Source: Treponema vincentii F0403
Lineage (GTDB): Bacteria > Spirochaetota > Spirochaetia > Treponematales > Treponemataceae
Direction: 5' to 3'
Assembly (NCBI RefSeq): GCF_000412995.1
Contig: NZ_KE332513.1
Coordinates: 1-64,000, forward strand
Length of the DNA: 64,000 bases
The notes beneath the pieces were generated by a model. It did not search any database. It was not told where the DNA came from and saw nothing but the letters and a program-made list of their open reading frames with translations. Shown here piece after piece: positions 16,649 through 26,374 of the stretch. The translations under genes and the position numbers were made by a program. Position 1 is the first letter of the stretch; the number at the start of each line of letters is the position of its first letter.

Positions 16649-18352
16649 TTATGATGCCGTTGCCCTGATAGTGATAACGGTGTCGGCAATGTTGAGCGTC
16701 GATGTACGGTGCGAAACAAGCACGATCGTCTTTCCCGCCCCGGATTCCTTCATCGATTTAAGTATGATGCGTTCGTTAAGAGCATCCAGATTGCTTGTAG
16801 GCTCATCGAGGAGAAGGAAGGGTGCATCGTGTAAGAAGGCACGGGCAAGTCCGATACGCTGTTTTTCTCCACCCGAAAGGGTGTCGCCGAGTTCTCCGAC
16901 CGGCGTGTCATAGCCGCCGGGCAGGGTGGTAATAAAATCGTGGATGGAAGCTTTTTGTGCTGCTGCGATAACTTCTTCTTCCGACGCATCCAATTTGCCG
17001 ATTTTGATGTTGTCGGCAATGGTGCCTTTGAAGAGCTGGCTTTCCTGCGTAACACAGGATTCCATCGCCCGCAATGCGCCGGTCGGCACGGTTTTTATGT
17101 CCTCACCCGAAATGCGTATTACACCTTTCTGCACTTCCCAAAACCGCATTAAGAGTTTCAGCAAGGTAGACTTACCCGAACCGCTCGGGCCGTGTATACC
17201 GGTAATCGTATCTTTTTTGATGACGGCGCTGTAATCGCTCAGGATAGCTTCTCCCCCGTAGTTGAAATCGATATGATCGGCAGCGGCGCCTTCGAATGAG
17301 CGTTGCTTGCCGTCGGCAGGGATTTCTTCTACGAGCGGCTGTTCTTCCAACAAGCTGAGGATACGGTCGCCACTCGCCAGCGTTTGGTTTAAATTATTGG
17401 AAAGCTGGGCAAGGGCAAGCACGGGGCCGAAAGAGGCGCTCATACCGAACGTAATTCCCACTGCGGCGGCGAAATCAATGCTTCCTCGCCGGAAGAGAAT
17501 AATGGAAAGAAAAAGCTGCGCAAAGGTAAAAAACAGGACGGCCGTGTTGGTTTCGACCCGCTGCCGGGCTTCCTGCATGCTTAAATACTCGCCGCGCTTT
17601 CCGAGATCTTCCGAGCGCCGCCGCAGTTCGGCACGGATACGGTCGCCTGCGCCGTATTGAATAATTTCTTCCAAGCCGCGCAGGGATTCAAGGACGAAGC
17701 TGTTCAAATTCCCGAATTCAGTTCTAAACGCAAGTCCCTCCCCGCTTGTCCGCTTGCCGTTGCGCAGCGGAATAATTACGCCGACCGTGATGTACCCTAC
17801 AAGTGCGACCGGCACTGCGATAAGGCTGCGGCTGCCGAGAAAGATCAGCATACACACGGAGGTCAGCGCCGCAATAACAATCGGGGAGATGGTATGGGCG
17901 TAAAACACTTCCAAAAGCTCGATGTCGGTAGTGATCAGCGTAATCAGGTTTCCCTTGTCTTTACCTTCAAGCTTTGCGGGGGCGAGTTTCCGTAACACGC
18001 TGAATACTTTGTGCCGGATAATCGCCAAAAGCTTAAACGCGATATAATGGTTGCAGTATTGCTCGCCGTAGCGGAGCGCTCCCCGCAGCACGGCAAGGAT
18101 GATTAAGCCTGTAACGATATGCGTAAAACTCAATCCGAAAAGCGTTTGTCCTACCGGTATATGGGTACGGAGCGCGGCGATAAGAGCCTCGCCACCCAGA
18201 ACGGTAATAAATATCGCGCATAAAAAGCCGAGCACTCCTGCGGTAATTGCAATCAGCATAACGGGAAGGAGCGGGCGGACAAGGGTAATCAGCGAGCCCA
18301 TAATGGTAAGGGCGCTTCTGCGTTGCGGTGTATTCATAAGCGGTGTATTCAT
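16649..18352 (-). CDS. ABC exporter, fused permease-ATPase, CydC-like (subunit 2)
   Basis: 567 aa. Six membrane segments (residues ~15-290) are fused to an ATPase with Walker A GPSGSGKST (~365), signature LSGGEKQR and Walker B FLLLDEPTSNLD. The start ATG at 18352 follows GGAGGAGC; an upstream in-frame stretch overlaps the partner gene and is not used. The order and pairing with the 583-aa half-transporter at 18355-20106 resemble CydDC-type thiol exporters and other heterodimeric exporters. No cytochrome bd genes are nearby, so the substrate is open. It follows the partner with essentially no gap. Confidence 0.88.
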   Translation of the reverse strand: MNTPLMNTPQRRSALTIMGSLITLVRPLLPVMLIAITAGVLGFLCAIFITVLGGEALIAALRTHIPVGQTLFGLSFTHIVTGLIILAVLRGALRYGEQYCNHYIAFKLLAIIRHKVFSVLRKLAPAKLEGKDKGNLITLITTDIELLEVFYAHTISPIVIAALTSVCMLIFLGSRSLIAVPVALVGYITVGVIIPLRNGKRTSGEGLAFRTEFGNLNSFVLESLRGLEEIIQYGAGDRIRAELRRRSEDLGKRGEYLSMQEARQRVETNTAVLFFTFAQLFLSIILFRRGSIDFAAAVGITFGMSASFGPVLALAQLSNNLNQTLASGDRILSLLEEQPLVEEIPADGKQRSFEGAAADHIDFNYGGEAILSDYSAVIKKDTITGIHGPSGSGKSTLLKLLMRFWEVQKGVIRISGEDIKTVPTGALRAMESCVTQESQLFKGTIADNIKIGKLDASEEEVIAAAQKASIHDFITTLPGGYDTPVGELGDTLSGGEKQRIGLARAFLHDAPFLLLDEPTSNLDALNERIILKSMKESGAGKTIVLVSHRTSTLNIADTVITIRATAS

Positions 18353-18354
18353 AA

Positions 18355-20106
18355 TTAAAGCTCCTCCTCTGCTGCATGAGCGGCGGCGCTTCCGTACCGT
18401 TCCAATTCGGACTGGTTTTTGTACAAAGCGCAATAGCGGGCGTTTAAGGCCATCAATTCGCTGTGAGTGCCTTTTTCCGTAATCCGGCCGTGCTCCATAA
18501 AGTAGATGCAGTCGGCGTCTACGCTGTTTGCCAACCGGTGCGAAATCAATAAAACCGTCTTGGTCTGTTTCAGTTCATGGATAACCTGTAATATCCGCTC
18601 TTCACTTTCGATATCGATATTGGAGGTTGCTTCGTCAAAAATATAGACGGGGCTGTCAAACAGGAGGGCGCGTGCCAATGCAAGCCGCTGCCGCTGCCCG
18701 CCGGAGAAATTCGCACCGCCTTCCTGCAGCTCTGTGTCCAACCCTTTTTGCGTTTCCAAGAAATCGGAAAGGTTTACTTTTTTCAGCGCCGCGGTCATTT
18801 CTTCTATAGAAGCGTCCGGCTTCGCAATCCGTAAGTTTGCCGCAACGGTTCCCTTAAAAAGGTACGCATTGTGTTTCACGACGGTAATATGCCGCATGAT
18901 ACGCCGCTCATCGATTGTTTTAAGTTCGGCCTCACCGAAGAGGATGTTTCCCGTATAATTTTTATGCTTTCCCGAAAGGAGCGCGGCGATGGTACTCTTG
19001 CCGCATCCGGATTCCCCTGCAAGGGCGATAAAGGAACCGTGAGGAATGGTAAGATTGATATCCGTAAGAATAGCGCGCTGTTCGGTATAGGAAAACGACA
19101 GGTCTTTAACGCTGATACCGGCGGCCTCGGCAATTGAACCGTCCGCATCCGCAGGTTCGGGAAGATCGAGCACGTAAAAAAGCTTATCCGAGGCGGCCAT
19201 ACCGTTCATCGCAATGTGGAAAAAAGAGCCGAGCAGCCTGAGCGGGATAAAAAATTCCGCAGCCAACAGGATAATGCTGAATGCCGCCGCAACTGAAATA
19301 CTTCCTGCAGCAAATTGATAGGCCGCGGTGATGATGCCGGCGGCTGCTCCCCCGTAGGCAATCACATCCATCACGGTAATGGAATTGAGCTGCATACTAA
19401 GCACCTTCATCGTGATACGCCGGAAGTGCTCGGCTTCTTTGTCCATTTCTTCTGCCTTTACCTCATCCGCCTGATATATTTTCAGGGTGGTCAGTCCCTG
19501 CAGGTTTTCCAAAAAACTATCGCCGAGCCCGGCGTAAGCGCCCCAGTATTTACTAAGCAGCCGCTTAGCGACTTTTTGTACGGCTACGATGGAAAGCGGT
19601 ATAAGCGGAACGCAGATGAAGAGAATGACCGCAGCCTTAAAACTGACCGGCGCCAGTACCGCAAAAAGGGTGAGCGGCGCGAGGAGGCTGTAGAAAAATT
19701 GAGGTAAGTACCTGCCGAAATAGACTTCAAGCTGTTCGATCCCGTCCGAAGCAAGCTGCACTACTTCCGAGGTAGCGATAGCATCCCGATACGAAGCGCC
19801 GAGTTTCAACAATTTTGCGTAGAGGGTATCCCGCAAGGTTGTTTTGACATCCCTGCCGGCAAGAAAGGCATAGCGGGTAGCGTACTTTGTTGCGATAGCC
19901 CGCACAGCGAGCGCCGCTATGAAAACAGCTGCGGCGGTCAGCATTCCCTTTGAAGAAACCGTGCCGTTGAGCAAAGCTTCCAAAAGCCACCCGATAAAAA
20001 ACACCGTCACAATCTGCGAAACAAGGGCGATCCACTGCCACAAAACATTAAGATAGACATAGCGCTTTGAGTGCGCCAAGAGTATAATTAATCTTTTCTT
20101 TATCAT
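18355..20106 (-). CDS. ABC exporter, fused permease-ATPase, CydD-like (subunit 1)
   Basis: 583 aa half-transporter. Membrane segments lie at ~20-40, 57-75, 130-155, 160-175, 240-265 and 270-290. The ATPase domain has Walker A AGESGCGKST (~365), signature FSGGQRQR, Walker B PVYIFDEATSNID and an H-loop in LLISHRLANS. It opens a two-gene operon with the 567-aa half-transporter, whose start codon lies within 3 bp of this stop. Both ATP sites look intact, so a heterodimer with two active sites is expected. Substrate not visible. Confidence 0.88.
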   Translation of the reverse strand: MIKKRLIILLAHSKRYVYLNVLWQWIALVSQIVTVFFIGWLLEALLNGTVSSKGMLTAAAVFIAALAVRAIATKYATRYAFLAGRDVKTTLRDTLYAKLLKLGASYRDAIATSEVVQLASDGIEQLEVYFGRYLPQFFYSLLAPLTLFAVLAPVSFKAAVILFICVPLIPLSIVAVQKVAKRLLSKYWGAYAGLGDSFLENLQGLTTLKIYQADEVKAEEMDKEAEHFRRITMKVLSMQLNSITVMDVIAYGGAAAGIITAAYQFAAGSISVAAAFSIILLAAEFFIPLRLLGSFFHIAMNGMAASDKLFYVLDLPEPADADGSIAEAAGISVKDLSFSYTEQRAILTDINLTIPHGSFIALAGESGCGKSTIAALLSGKHKNYTGNILFGEAELKTIDERRIMRHITVVKHNAYLFKGTVAANLRIAKPDASIEEMTAALKKVNLSDFLETQKGLDTELQEGGANFSGGQRQRLALARALLFDSPVYIFDEATSNIDIESEERILQVIHELKQTKTVLLISHRLANSVDADCIYFMEHGRITEKGTHSELMALNARYCALYKNQSELERYGSAAAHAAEEEL

Positions 20107-20235
20107 AAATGAACGGGCAGCATAGTATCATGCTATGGCAAAATCGGCAAGCCGTGGGTAACAACCGCGGGCAACAAAACCGGCAAGCCGCAGATCAAAC
20201 CGCAGATATCGATGAAAAGCCGCTAAAATTCTCAT

Positions 20236-20264
20236 TTGCCAATACGAGAATCATCATATATAAT
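20236..20264 (+). promoter_or_regulatory. Strong sigma-70-type promoter for the AbgT transporter gene
   Basis: TTGCCA (20236-20241), a 17-bp spacer and a perfect TATAAT (20259-20264), leaving a leader of about 90 nt before the ATG at 20360. Confidence 0.65.
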
Positions 20265-20288
20265 CGAAGATACATCGCATTTCAAGGT

Positions 20289-20322
20289 AACCTGTTCTAA
20301 AACGGAAGTTTCGGAACAGGTT
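20289..20322 (+). repeat. Leader hairpin AACCTGTTC...GGAACAGGTT
   Basis: An inverted repeat with 9-10 bp arms around AAAACGGAAGTTTC lies in the 5' leader of the AbgT-type gene, between promoter and ribosome site (TAGGAG). A degenerate copy occurs at 33093-33127. It could be a regulatory hairpin or an inserted repeat. Confidence 0.5.
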
Positions 20323-20359
20323 TAATGTTATATGCGAAAACCATTTTCTAGGAGTTCTT

Positions 20360-21910
20360 ATGAGTACAAAAAAGAACAAGGAAGTCTCGGGCTTTCTTAA
20401 AGGCGTGGAAAGGATTGGAAACAAGCTGCCGCATCCGGCTATGCTTTTCTTTATCCTCAGTATTATTGTTGTCATCATTTCCGCTATTGTAGCGGCGCTT
20501 GGTGCACCTGTTACCTACTTTGACGCGAAGAAAGGACAGGAAGTAACAATAAAGGCTGTTTCGCTTTTGAATGCCGACGGATTTCGCTATATTTTGAACA
20601 GCGCAACGAAAAACTTTACCGGTTTTGCACCGCTCGGTACGGTATTGGTTGCAATGCTCGGTATCGGTGTCGCCGAATGGACAGGACTTATCAATACTTC
20701 ATTGAAAAAGCTCCTCACTAATATTAACCCCAGATTGCTGACTGCCGTTGTCGTTTTTGCCGGTATTATGAGTAATATCGCCTCCGACGCAGGTTACGTC
20801 GTGGTTATTCCGCTTGGCGCTATCGTATTTGCGAATGCGGGACGCCATCCTCTGGCAGGTCTTGCCGCAGCCTTTGCCGGCGTTTCCGGCGGTTTCTCAG
20901 CAAACTTACTATTGGGAACCACCGATCCGCTCTTAACCGGTATCACAATCGAAGCGTTGCACAATGCCGGTATGGATATTCCGCTTGATCCGACTTGTAA
21001 CTGGTATTTTATGATTGTTTCAACGTTCCTTCTGACTATTGTAGGTACTCTTGTAACCGAAAAAATCGTAGAAAAGAACTTGGGCGAATACCACGGTACC
21101 TATCAGCCGGACAATATGCCTGTTTCCCCCGAAGAAACACAGGGATTAAAGCGTGCCGGTATTTCCATTCTGATTATGGTAGTGTTGCTTGCTATCGGTA
21201 TGTTCGGATTGCCCGGTCTTCCGTCTCTTGCTATTTTAAGCGAAGTGAATCCTAAAACAGGACTAAGTTCTCTCAGCAACTTTATGCACGGCGGCTTGCT
21301 TCCCGTTATCTTAATTCTTTTCTTGGTTCCAGGTTTGGTATACGGTAAAAAATTAGGAAAAATAAAGAACTCGGTAGACCTCGTAAAAGGGATGACTCAC
21401 GGAATGAGTTCGATGGCAGGATATCTCGTCCTCGCATTCTTTGCCGCACAGTTTGTCAGTTATTTCGGTAAGACAAATCTCGGTACGATTATTTCCGTCA
21501 ACGGTGCAAACTTTTTAAAGAGCATCGGCTTTACCGGTTTACCGTTGATTATCGCATTCGTTATTATTTCCGCCTTCTTGAACCTCTTTATCGGTTCCGC
21601 CTCTGCAAAATGGGCTATTATGGCGCCGATCTTCGTACCGATGATGGTAAACCTCGGCCTCTCACCGGCTTTAACGCAGGTTGCATACCGTATCGGCGAT
21701 TCAAGCACCAACATCATCACCCCGTTGATGAGTTATTTTGCGATGATCGTAGTCTTCATGAAAAAGTACGACGATGATTCCGGTCTCGGCACATTGATTT
21801 CGATGATGCTTCCGTATTCAATCGCATTCTTGCTTTCATGGCTCGGCTTGATGATTGTTTGGTATGTAACCGGTTTACCGCTCGGGCCGGAAGCATTCTT
21901 AACATTATAA
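20360..21910 (+). CDS. AbgT-family transporter
   Basis: Inner-membrane carrier of the AbgT family (p-aminobenzoyl-glutamate uptake in E. coli; some members export sulfonamides/antimetabolites). 516 aa, with about eleven to thirteen hydrophobic segments starting at residue ~25. Conserved features are KLPHPAMLFFILS at the start, NLLLGTTDPLLTGIT (~190), GSASAKWAIMAPIFVPM (~410) and YRIGDSSTNIITPLMSYF (~440). The ATG has a good TAGGAG site and a strong promoter with an ~90-nt hairpin leader. It is transcribed alone; a hairpin terminator at 21935 separates it from convergent ugpC. Confidence 0.92.
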   Translation: MSTKKNKEVSGFLKGVERIGNKLPHPAMLFFILSIIVVIISAIVAALGAPVTYFDAKKGQEVTIKAVSLLNADGFRYILNSATKNFTGFAPLGTVLVAMLGIGVAEWTGLINTSLKKLLTNINPRLLTAVVVFAGIMSNIASDAGYVVVIPLGAIVFANAGRHPLAGLAAAFAGVSGGFSANLLLGTTDPLLTGITIEALHNAGMDIPLDPTCNWYFMIVSTFLLTIVGTLVTEKIVEKNLGEYHGTYQPDNMPVSPEETQGLKRAGISILIMVVLLAIGMFGLPGLPSLAILSEVNPKTGLSSLSNFMHGGLLPVILILFLVPGLVYGKKLGKIKNSVDLVKGMTHGMSSMAGYLVLAFFAAQFVSYFGKTNLGTIISVNGANFLKSIGFTGLPLIIAFVIISAFLNLFIGSASAKWAIMAPIFVPMMVNLGLSPALTQVAYRIGDSSTNIITPLMSYFAMIVVFMKKYDDDSGLGTLISMMLPYSIAFLLSWLGLMIVWYVTGLPLGPEAFLTL

Positions 21911-21929
21911 GAAAATAAGGGAAATATCT

Positions 21930-21963
21930 AAAAAAACGCCGGAATACAATGTTCCGGCGTTTA
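21930..21963 (-). terminator. Bidirectional hairpin terminator between abgT-type gene and ugpC
   Basis: Perfect 10-bp GC-rich arms, AACGCCGGAA (21935-21944) and TTCCGGCGTT (21952-21961). On the minus strand the hairpin runs straight into T6, so it best serves ugpC; on the plus strand only three T follow. Confidence 0.8.
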
Positions 21964-22017
21964 AAAAAAGTTTGTAATAGCCTATATCAGGCAGGGCAGC
22001 CCTGCCGATAAGTATTT

Positions 22018-23133
22018 CTATTGCTTTTGGACATCCTCGCAGATATTTTCTTCCGTTTCGTTATCGAAGTAGCGTGCTTTTTCCATAGTCGGGACAAAGT
22101 TAAGCGATTCGCCGATTCCCGCTTCGACAGTACCGAATGTTCGGGCAATAACCTGCTGGTTCTTTGAAGCCAGATAAAGATGCGTCTCCGCTCCGAGCGG
22201 CTCCTTAACGGTAATCTTAAGCCGCATACTGTTTTGCGCATCATCGCTTTCGGTAACAAGCTGAAGGTCTTCCGGGCGGATACCGAAGAATACATTTTTA
22301 CCGACATACTTCTTTAAGCGTTTTTGCTGATCTTCGGTAGGATGCAATACGAAGGTACCTTCGTCGATAGCAATGCCGCCGTCTTTTTCTATTACCTTGA
22401 CGTTTAAGAAGTTCATAGGCGGCGAACCGATAAAGCCCGCTACGAATTTATTTACCGGATGGTTGTAGAGATAAAGCGGCGAACCGATTTGCTGTACCTT
22501 TCCGTCCTTCATAACAACGATTTTGTCGCCCATCGTCATTGCTTCAACCTGATCGTGGGTAACATAAATCATGGTAGCTTTTAAGCGGTTGTGCAGGTCG
22601 GAAATTTCGGCACGCATCTGAACGCGGAGCTTCGCATCGAGGTTGGAAAGAGGTTCGTCAAATAAGAATACTTTGGGGTTACGGACAATAGCGCGCCCTA
22701 CTGCGACACGCTGGCGCTGGCCGCCCGAAAGAGCCTTAGGTTTACGGTCAAGCAGCTTTTCAATGTCGAGGATGCGGGCAGCTTCATGTACCCGGCGTTC
22801 TATTTCCTGTTTATCGACTTTGCGTATCTTTAATCCGAATGCCATGTTGTCATAGACGGTCATGTGCGGATAAAGCGCATAATTCTGGAAAACCATTGCG
22901 ATGTTACGGTCTTTCGGGGGAACATCATTCATGCGTTCGCCGTCTATGTAGAGATCGCCTTCGCTGATTTCTTCAAGTCCGGCTATCATACGGAGTGTCG
23001 TCGATTTACCACAGCCGGACGGTCCGACAAATACCACAAACTCTTGGTCGTCAATAACAATATTGGCATTTTCTACCGCACGGACATTTCCGTCGTAAAT
23101 TTTGCCGATATTTTTTAACTCAACTTTTGCCAT
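22018..23133 (-). CDS. ugpC: Carbohydrate ABC transporter ATP-binding protein, UgpC/MsmK type
   Basis: Cytoplasmic ATPase that powers sugar importers. 371 aa. Walker A GPSGCGKST lies at ~38-46, the Q-loop in MVFQNYALYPHMTV, the signature LSGGQRQR at ~135 and Walker B VFLFDEPLSNLDAKLR. A C-terminal regulatory TOBE region (residues ~240-360, PPMNFLNVKVIEKDG onward) is present. It is encoded alone, with no permease beside it, while the sugar importer at 39.9-43.1 kb lacks an ATPase. MsmK-type ATPases are known to serve several importers, so sharing is a reasonable inference. GGAGG precedes the ATG. Confidence 0.93.
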   Translation of the reverse strand: MAKVELKNIGKIYDGNVRAVENANIVIDDQEFVVFVGPSGCGKSTTLRMIAGLEEISEGDLYIDGERMNDVPPKDRNIAMVFQNYALYPHMTVYDNMAFGLKIRKVDKQEIERRVHEAARILDIEKLLDRKPKALSGGQRQRVAVGRAIVRNPKVFLFDEPLSNLDAKLRVQMRAEISDLHNRLKATMIYVTHDQVEAMTMGDKIVVMKDGKVQQIGSPLYLYNHPVNKFVAGFIGSPPMNFLNVKVIEKDGGIAIDEGTFVLHPTEDQQKRLKKYVGKNVFFGIRPEDLQLVTESDDAQNSMRLKITVKEPLGAETHLYLASKNQQVIARTFGTVEAGIGESLNFVPTMEKARYFDNETEENICEDVQKQ

Positions 23134-23295
23134 TACGGCCTCCTAAAAATTATCCTATAAAAAAAGTATACCCTCAAATTCCCTGTCTGTCAAACAACAA
23201 CAGAAACAATACCTATTTTATTCTGCCGGTGTTTAAAAACAACCTGATGCAACTTGCCCCGGCGGAGCTTGCTAGCCAATTTAGGCGGAATATGC

Positions 23296-23301
23296 TATAG
23301 T
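23296..23301 (+). promoter_or_regulatory. Extended -10 promoter, short leader
   Basis: TGC-TATAGT (23293-23301) with no clear -35; the predicted start lies ~5 nt before the ATG at 23313. Confidence 0.35.
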
Positions 23302-23312
23302 AACGCCGGAGT

Positions 23313-23768
23313 ATGCTTGAATTAAAACCGATTATTATAAAAGAAGAAGACGACAAAAACGATGTCTATTATACTCTGACATGGACGGCCTTAACCCGCG
23401 CGGACAAATATAAGATAACAACTTCCGTTCCCGCAATAGCCGGTATGTATGAGCTGTATTATATGGATTCTCATAAACGGCTCAATTTACTGGCTATTAC
23501 GCATGCGTGGTATGGGGGCTTACGGAGTAATTTGCGGCAAGCGGTCGACCCGTTCCATACCCATGACCTTGAAATGCGTGCGCTGCTTGAAGAATCTCCG
23601 TTGTACTACCGGTATTCCTGCTCCGATTCCTTCGGGGATCTTTTGGATACCGTGTGGTTCTTACATACTGTTTATTTTCCCGACGATGTGCGGGTGCAGC
23701 ATTCGCAGCGGTACCGCAAAATTTTTTTACGAGAACAAGCTCCCGATAAAATATATTGGCTGGATTAA
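23313..23768 (+). CDS. Conserved-looking hypothetical protein, 151 aa
   Basis: A soluble protein without signal peptide or membrane segment, rich in Tyr, His and Asp, with YYMDSHKRLNLLAITHAWYG and CSDSFGDLLDTVWFLH stretches. No family is recognised. It is the first of four closely packed plus-strand genes (gaps of 3, 7 and -1 bp), so it is probably translated from the same message as the DMT transporter. Nothing in the neighbours reveals its role. Confidence 0.7.
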   Translation: MLELKPIIIKEEDDKNDVYYTLTWTALTRADKYKITTSVPAIAGMYELYYMDSHKRLNLLAITHAWYGGLRSNLRQAVDPFHTHDLEMRALLEESPLYYRYSCSDSFGDLLDTVWFLHTVYFPDDVRVQHSQRYRKIFLREQAPDKIYWLD

Positions 23769-23771
23769 CCT

Positions 23772-24716
23772 ATGAGTAAACTTACAAAAAAAGAAATCGG
23801 TGCGCATATCGCGCTTTTAGTTGCGGCAATGTTCTGGGGAACAACCTTTGTCGCCATCAGCAGTACGAGCGATTATTTTCCTCCTGCTTTTTTAGTCTTT
23901 ACGCGCTGCGCTATCGGGGTTACCGTGCTGATGCTGGTGTTTATCAAACGGCTAAAAAACTTGTCCCGCTCGTATTTTACCGTTTGCGCCTTTCTCGGCT
24001 TCCTTATGACAATCGGATATCTGATGCAAAATCTTTCGATTGCCGCAGGGTGCCCGCCGGGGCGCTGCGGATTCTTGGTTGCGACGTATTGCGTTATCAC
24101 CCCGTTTATTGCATGGTTCGTTTGGAAAAGAAAACCGAATATCTATCACGTTGTTGCGGCCGTTCTTTGTCTGGTCGGAATCGGCTTTATTTCGATGCCC
24201 GATCTTTTAAAGGATTCAATTGTCGGCTTAAACCTCGGTGATTTTCTTGCACTGATAGGAAGCGTGGTTTTTGCGGCCTACCTCGTGTATCTGGGACGGT
24301 ATGTCGACACCATGGATCCTATTTTGCTGACCATCGGAAATCTTTTCTTCGGCGCCGTGTATGCAGGCCTTTATACTTATTTTTTTGAAGACAACGCTAA
24401 AATCGTATGGAACGGGCATTCCGTCTTTGCCGCCCTTTATTTAGGCGTTGTCTGTATGTCGCTAACCAATATACTGCAGGCAATCGGTCAACGGGAGGTT
24501 GTTGCATCGACGGCTGCGCTGATCTTTTCCCTCGAATCGGTATTCGGTATTATTCTTGCCGTTTTGTTCTGGCATGAGAAGGTAACGGTTTCGCTTTTCA
24601 TCGGTTGTGTTCTCATTTTTATCGCCATTGTAATATCCGAAACAAAACTCGGATTCCTCAAGAAAAAACTGAGTAGTAACGTATTTAGAAAAATTTTCTC
24701 TCAGATAAAGGAATAA
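23772..24716 (+). CDS. EamA/DMT-family transporter
   Basis: Ten-helix drug/metabolite transporter, 314 aa, with two EamA repeats. The first begins HIALLVAAMFWGTTFVAIS (~10-28), the second around FLALIGSVVFAAYLVYLGR (~160). The characteristic ALIFSLESVFGIILAVLFWHEKVT lies at ~250-273, with a basic tail after it. It follows the hypothetical gene by 3 bp. Substrate unknown; many relatives export amino acids or metabolites. A cysteine-rich loop (GCPPGRCGF) lies between helices 3 and 4. Confidence 0.88.
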   Translation: MSKLTKKEIGAHIALLVAAMFWGTTFVAISSTSDYFPPAFLVFTRCAIGVTVLMLVFIKRLKNLSRSYFTVCAFLGFLMTIGYLMQNLSIAAGCPPGRCGFLVATYCVITPFIAWFVWKRKPNIYHVVAAVLCLVGIGFISMPDLLKDSIVGLNLGDFLALIGSVVFAAYLVYLGRYVDTMDPILLTIGNLFFGAVYAGLYTYFFEDNAKIVWNGHSVFAALYLGVVCMSLTNILQAIGQREVVASTAALIFSLESVFGIILAVLFWHEKVTVSLFIGCVLIFIAIVISETKLGFLKKKLSSNVFRKIFSQIKE

Positions 24717-24723
24717 CACCCCG

Positions 24724-25518
24724 ATGACCGATAGCGAATGGAAGGCGTTTTCGGCATTTAGAACCGATTTTAAAGCGGTATGCCGAGAGTGGCTTAAGCG
24801 CTGCGGCTATGAATATGCAGCACCTGATGAATCGTTGTCCGCCGTGCAAAAATCAACTGCGCAGGGAACGCTGCATCTATTACAGCAGGCTGCGGCGGCG
24901 GAAAATGGAACTCCGGCTTACCCGAACGAAACCCCTATTGTATATAACCATAGTTTGGATGCAGTGCAAGCCTCCGATGAAATAAAACTGATCATCATCA
25001 GCGATAATCCGGGGAAAAATGAGCAGCTGCATAAAAATCAGCGCTACCTAGTGGGACAGGCTGGAAAGGTTGCGGAAAGCTTTTTCCGCCGCCATCCCGA
25101 ACTCAACATCGATTTCCGGCGAGATGTTATCATCCTTAATAAAACGCCTGTCCATACCGCAAAGACAAAAGAACTTACCTATTTACTCAAGCACGGCGGT
25201 AGGCAATTCCGCAACCTGTTCGAAGAAACTCAAAACCGGCTGGCCGCCCATACCGCTGCCCTGCAGCGAGCGCTGAAGTGTCCGCTGTGGCTGGTAGGAT
25301 ACGGTGAATTAAGAAAAAAATCCCTTTTTACCGCTTATGCGGATGAGCTTCGGCGGCAGTACGGCGGACAGAACGATGCACCGGTCTATGTGTTTCAGCA
25401 TTTTTCTATGAACTGCTTTGCGATCGATTTTAAAAAATTGAGCGGAGAGCATAAATCTACGGAAGAAAACCTCCGGGCAATAGGCTTGCTGCACCGTAAA
25501 GAGATACTAGGTTGGTAA
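24724..25518 (+). CDS. Uracil-DNA-glycosylase-superfamily-like protein
   Basis: 264 aa, soluble. The central segment IIISDNPGKNEQLHKNQRYL followed by VGQAG resembles motif A and the following loop of family-4 UDGs (GEAPG...FVGRAG), and ILNKTPVHT matches the next strand-loop. The region VFQHFSMN near residue 228 sits where the HPS motif would be but does not match it. It lacks the four cysteines of Fe-S UDGs. A DNA-repair glycosylase or a divergent relative is plausible but not proven. It sits in the 23.3-26.1 kb cluster and overlaps the acetyltransferase start by one base. Confidence 0.55.
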   Translation: MTDSEWKAFSAFRTDFKAVCREWLKRCGYEYAAPDESLSAVQKSTAQGTLHLLQQAAAAENGTPAYPNETPIVYNHSLDAVQASDEIKLIIISDNPGKNEQLHKNQRYLVGQAGKVAESFFRRHPELNIDFRRDVIILNKTPVHTAKTKELTYLLKHGGRQFRNLFEETQNRLAAHTAALQRALKCPLWLVGYGELRKKSLFTAYADELRRQYGGQNDAPVYVFQHFSMNCFAIDFKKLSGEHKSTEENLRAIGLLHRKEILGW

Positions 25519-26054
25519 TGATTCGGAAGATGTATAGTGTAAGAAAGGCGGAGCCGGGGGATTTAGCGGCGGTGATGCAGGTCGAACGGCAGAGTTTTGA
25601 AGAAAACATCGTTGAGGAGGAAAATGTTTTTGCCGAGCGCATTGCGTACGCTTCCGATTGCAATTATGTCCTCATCAAAGCCGATACGCAATCCGTGTGC
25701 GGGTATTTTACGGCCGAATTATGGGATTCCGCAAAGATTGAAGCCGATGCATTTGCGCTCGGACATTCGGTACGGGAGCGCTATCAGCCGGCAGGGACGG
25801 CGTTATATATCTCTTCGTTTGCGCTGCTGCCCGAAGTACGCGGCCAAAGAATTGCCGAAGCATTTTTTGCCTCCGCTATAGAACACATCTCCGCCGTTTT
25901 CCCGCAGTTGGAACGGATTATCCTGCTTGTACATGAAGACTGGCGTAATGCAATCCGTATTTATGAAAAACAAGGCTTTATCCGCATGCAGGTTTTAGAC
26001 CGATTTGCATGGTTCGGAAATAAGCGGGCTTTTATCTACGAAAAATCAATATAG
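25518..26054 (+). CDS. GNAT-family N-acetyltransferase, RimI-like
   Basis: Transfers acetyl from acetyl-CoA to an amine. 178 aa from the ATG at 25518, overlapping the previous stop (TAATG). The GNAT core shows SSFALLPEVRGQRIAEAFF (the acetyl-CoA-binding motif A, with the R-G-Q loop) at ~95-113. It is followed by HEDWRNAIRIYEKQGFIR, the motif B typical of RimI-like enzymes. The target (protein N-terminus or small molecule) is unknown. It is the last gene of the cluster; the broken Rpn gene follows 95 bp later. Confidence 0.85.
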   Translation: MIRKMYSVRKAEPGDLAAVMQVERQSFEENIVEEENVFAERIAYASDCNYVLIKADTQSVCGYFTAELWDSAKIEADAFALGHSVRERYQPAGTALYISSFALLPEVRGQRIAEAFFASAIEHISAVFPQLERIILLVHEDWRNAIRIYEKQGFIRMQVLDRFAWFGNKRAFIYEKSI

Positions 26055-26374
26055 GCGCCGACGGTGAAATTCTTAATTCATAGTTATGAATTGATAATGC
26101 AAAATCCTATAATCTATGCTATAATGCAGTCAGTGAGAGGGAATCGCTATGTCTACTGCGAACAGAAAATATAAAGACTCGGTATTTGTTGACCTATTCA
26201 GTGAAGATGAGAAGGCAAAAGAAAACTTCTTATCGCTGTATAATGCTTTACACGGAACAAACCTTCAGCTTTCCTGTCCTGTAGAAAACATAAAGCTTGA
26301 TAATGTCATGTACATGAATATTGTCAACGATGTTTCCTGCCTTGTAGACAATAAGATTATCGTTCTTGCTGAAC

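Noticed and set aside
16649-20106. Calling the exporter pair cydDC
   Set aside because: Only the general half-transporter layout is seen; no cytochrome bd genes are nearby, so the symbol is withheld.
20109-20300. 63-aa ORF upstream of the AbgT gene
   Set aside because: It covers the promoter and part of the leader hairpin, has low-complexity Gln/Asn/Arg content and no ribosome site.
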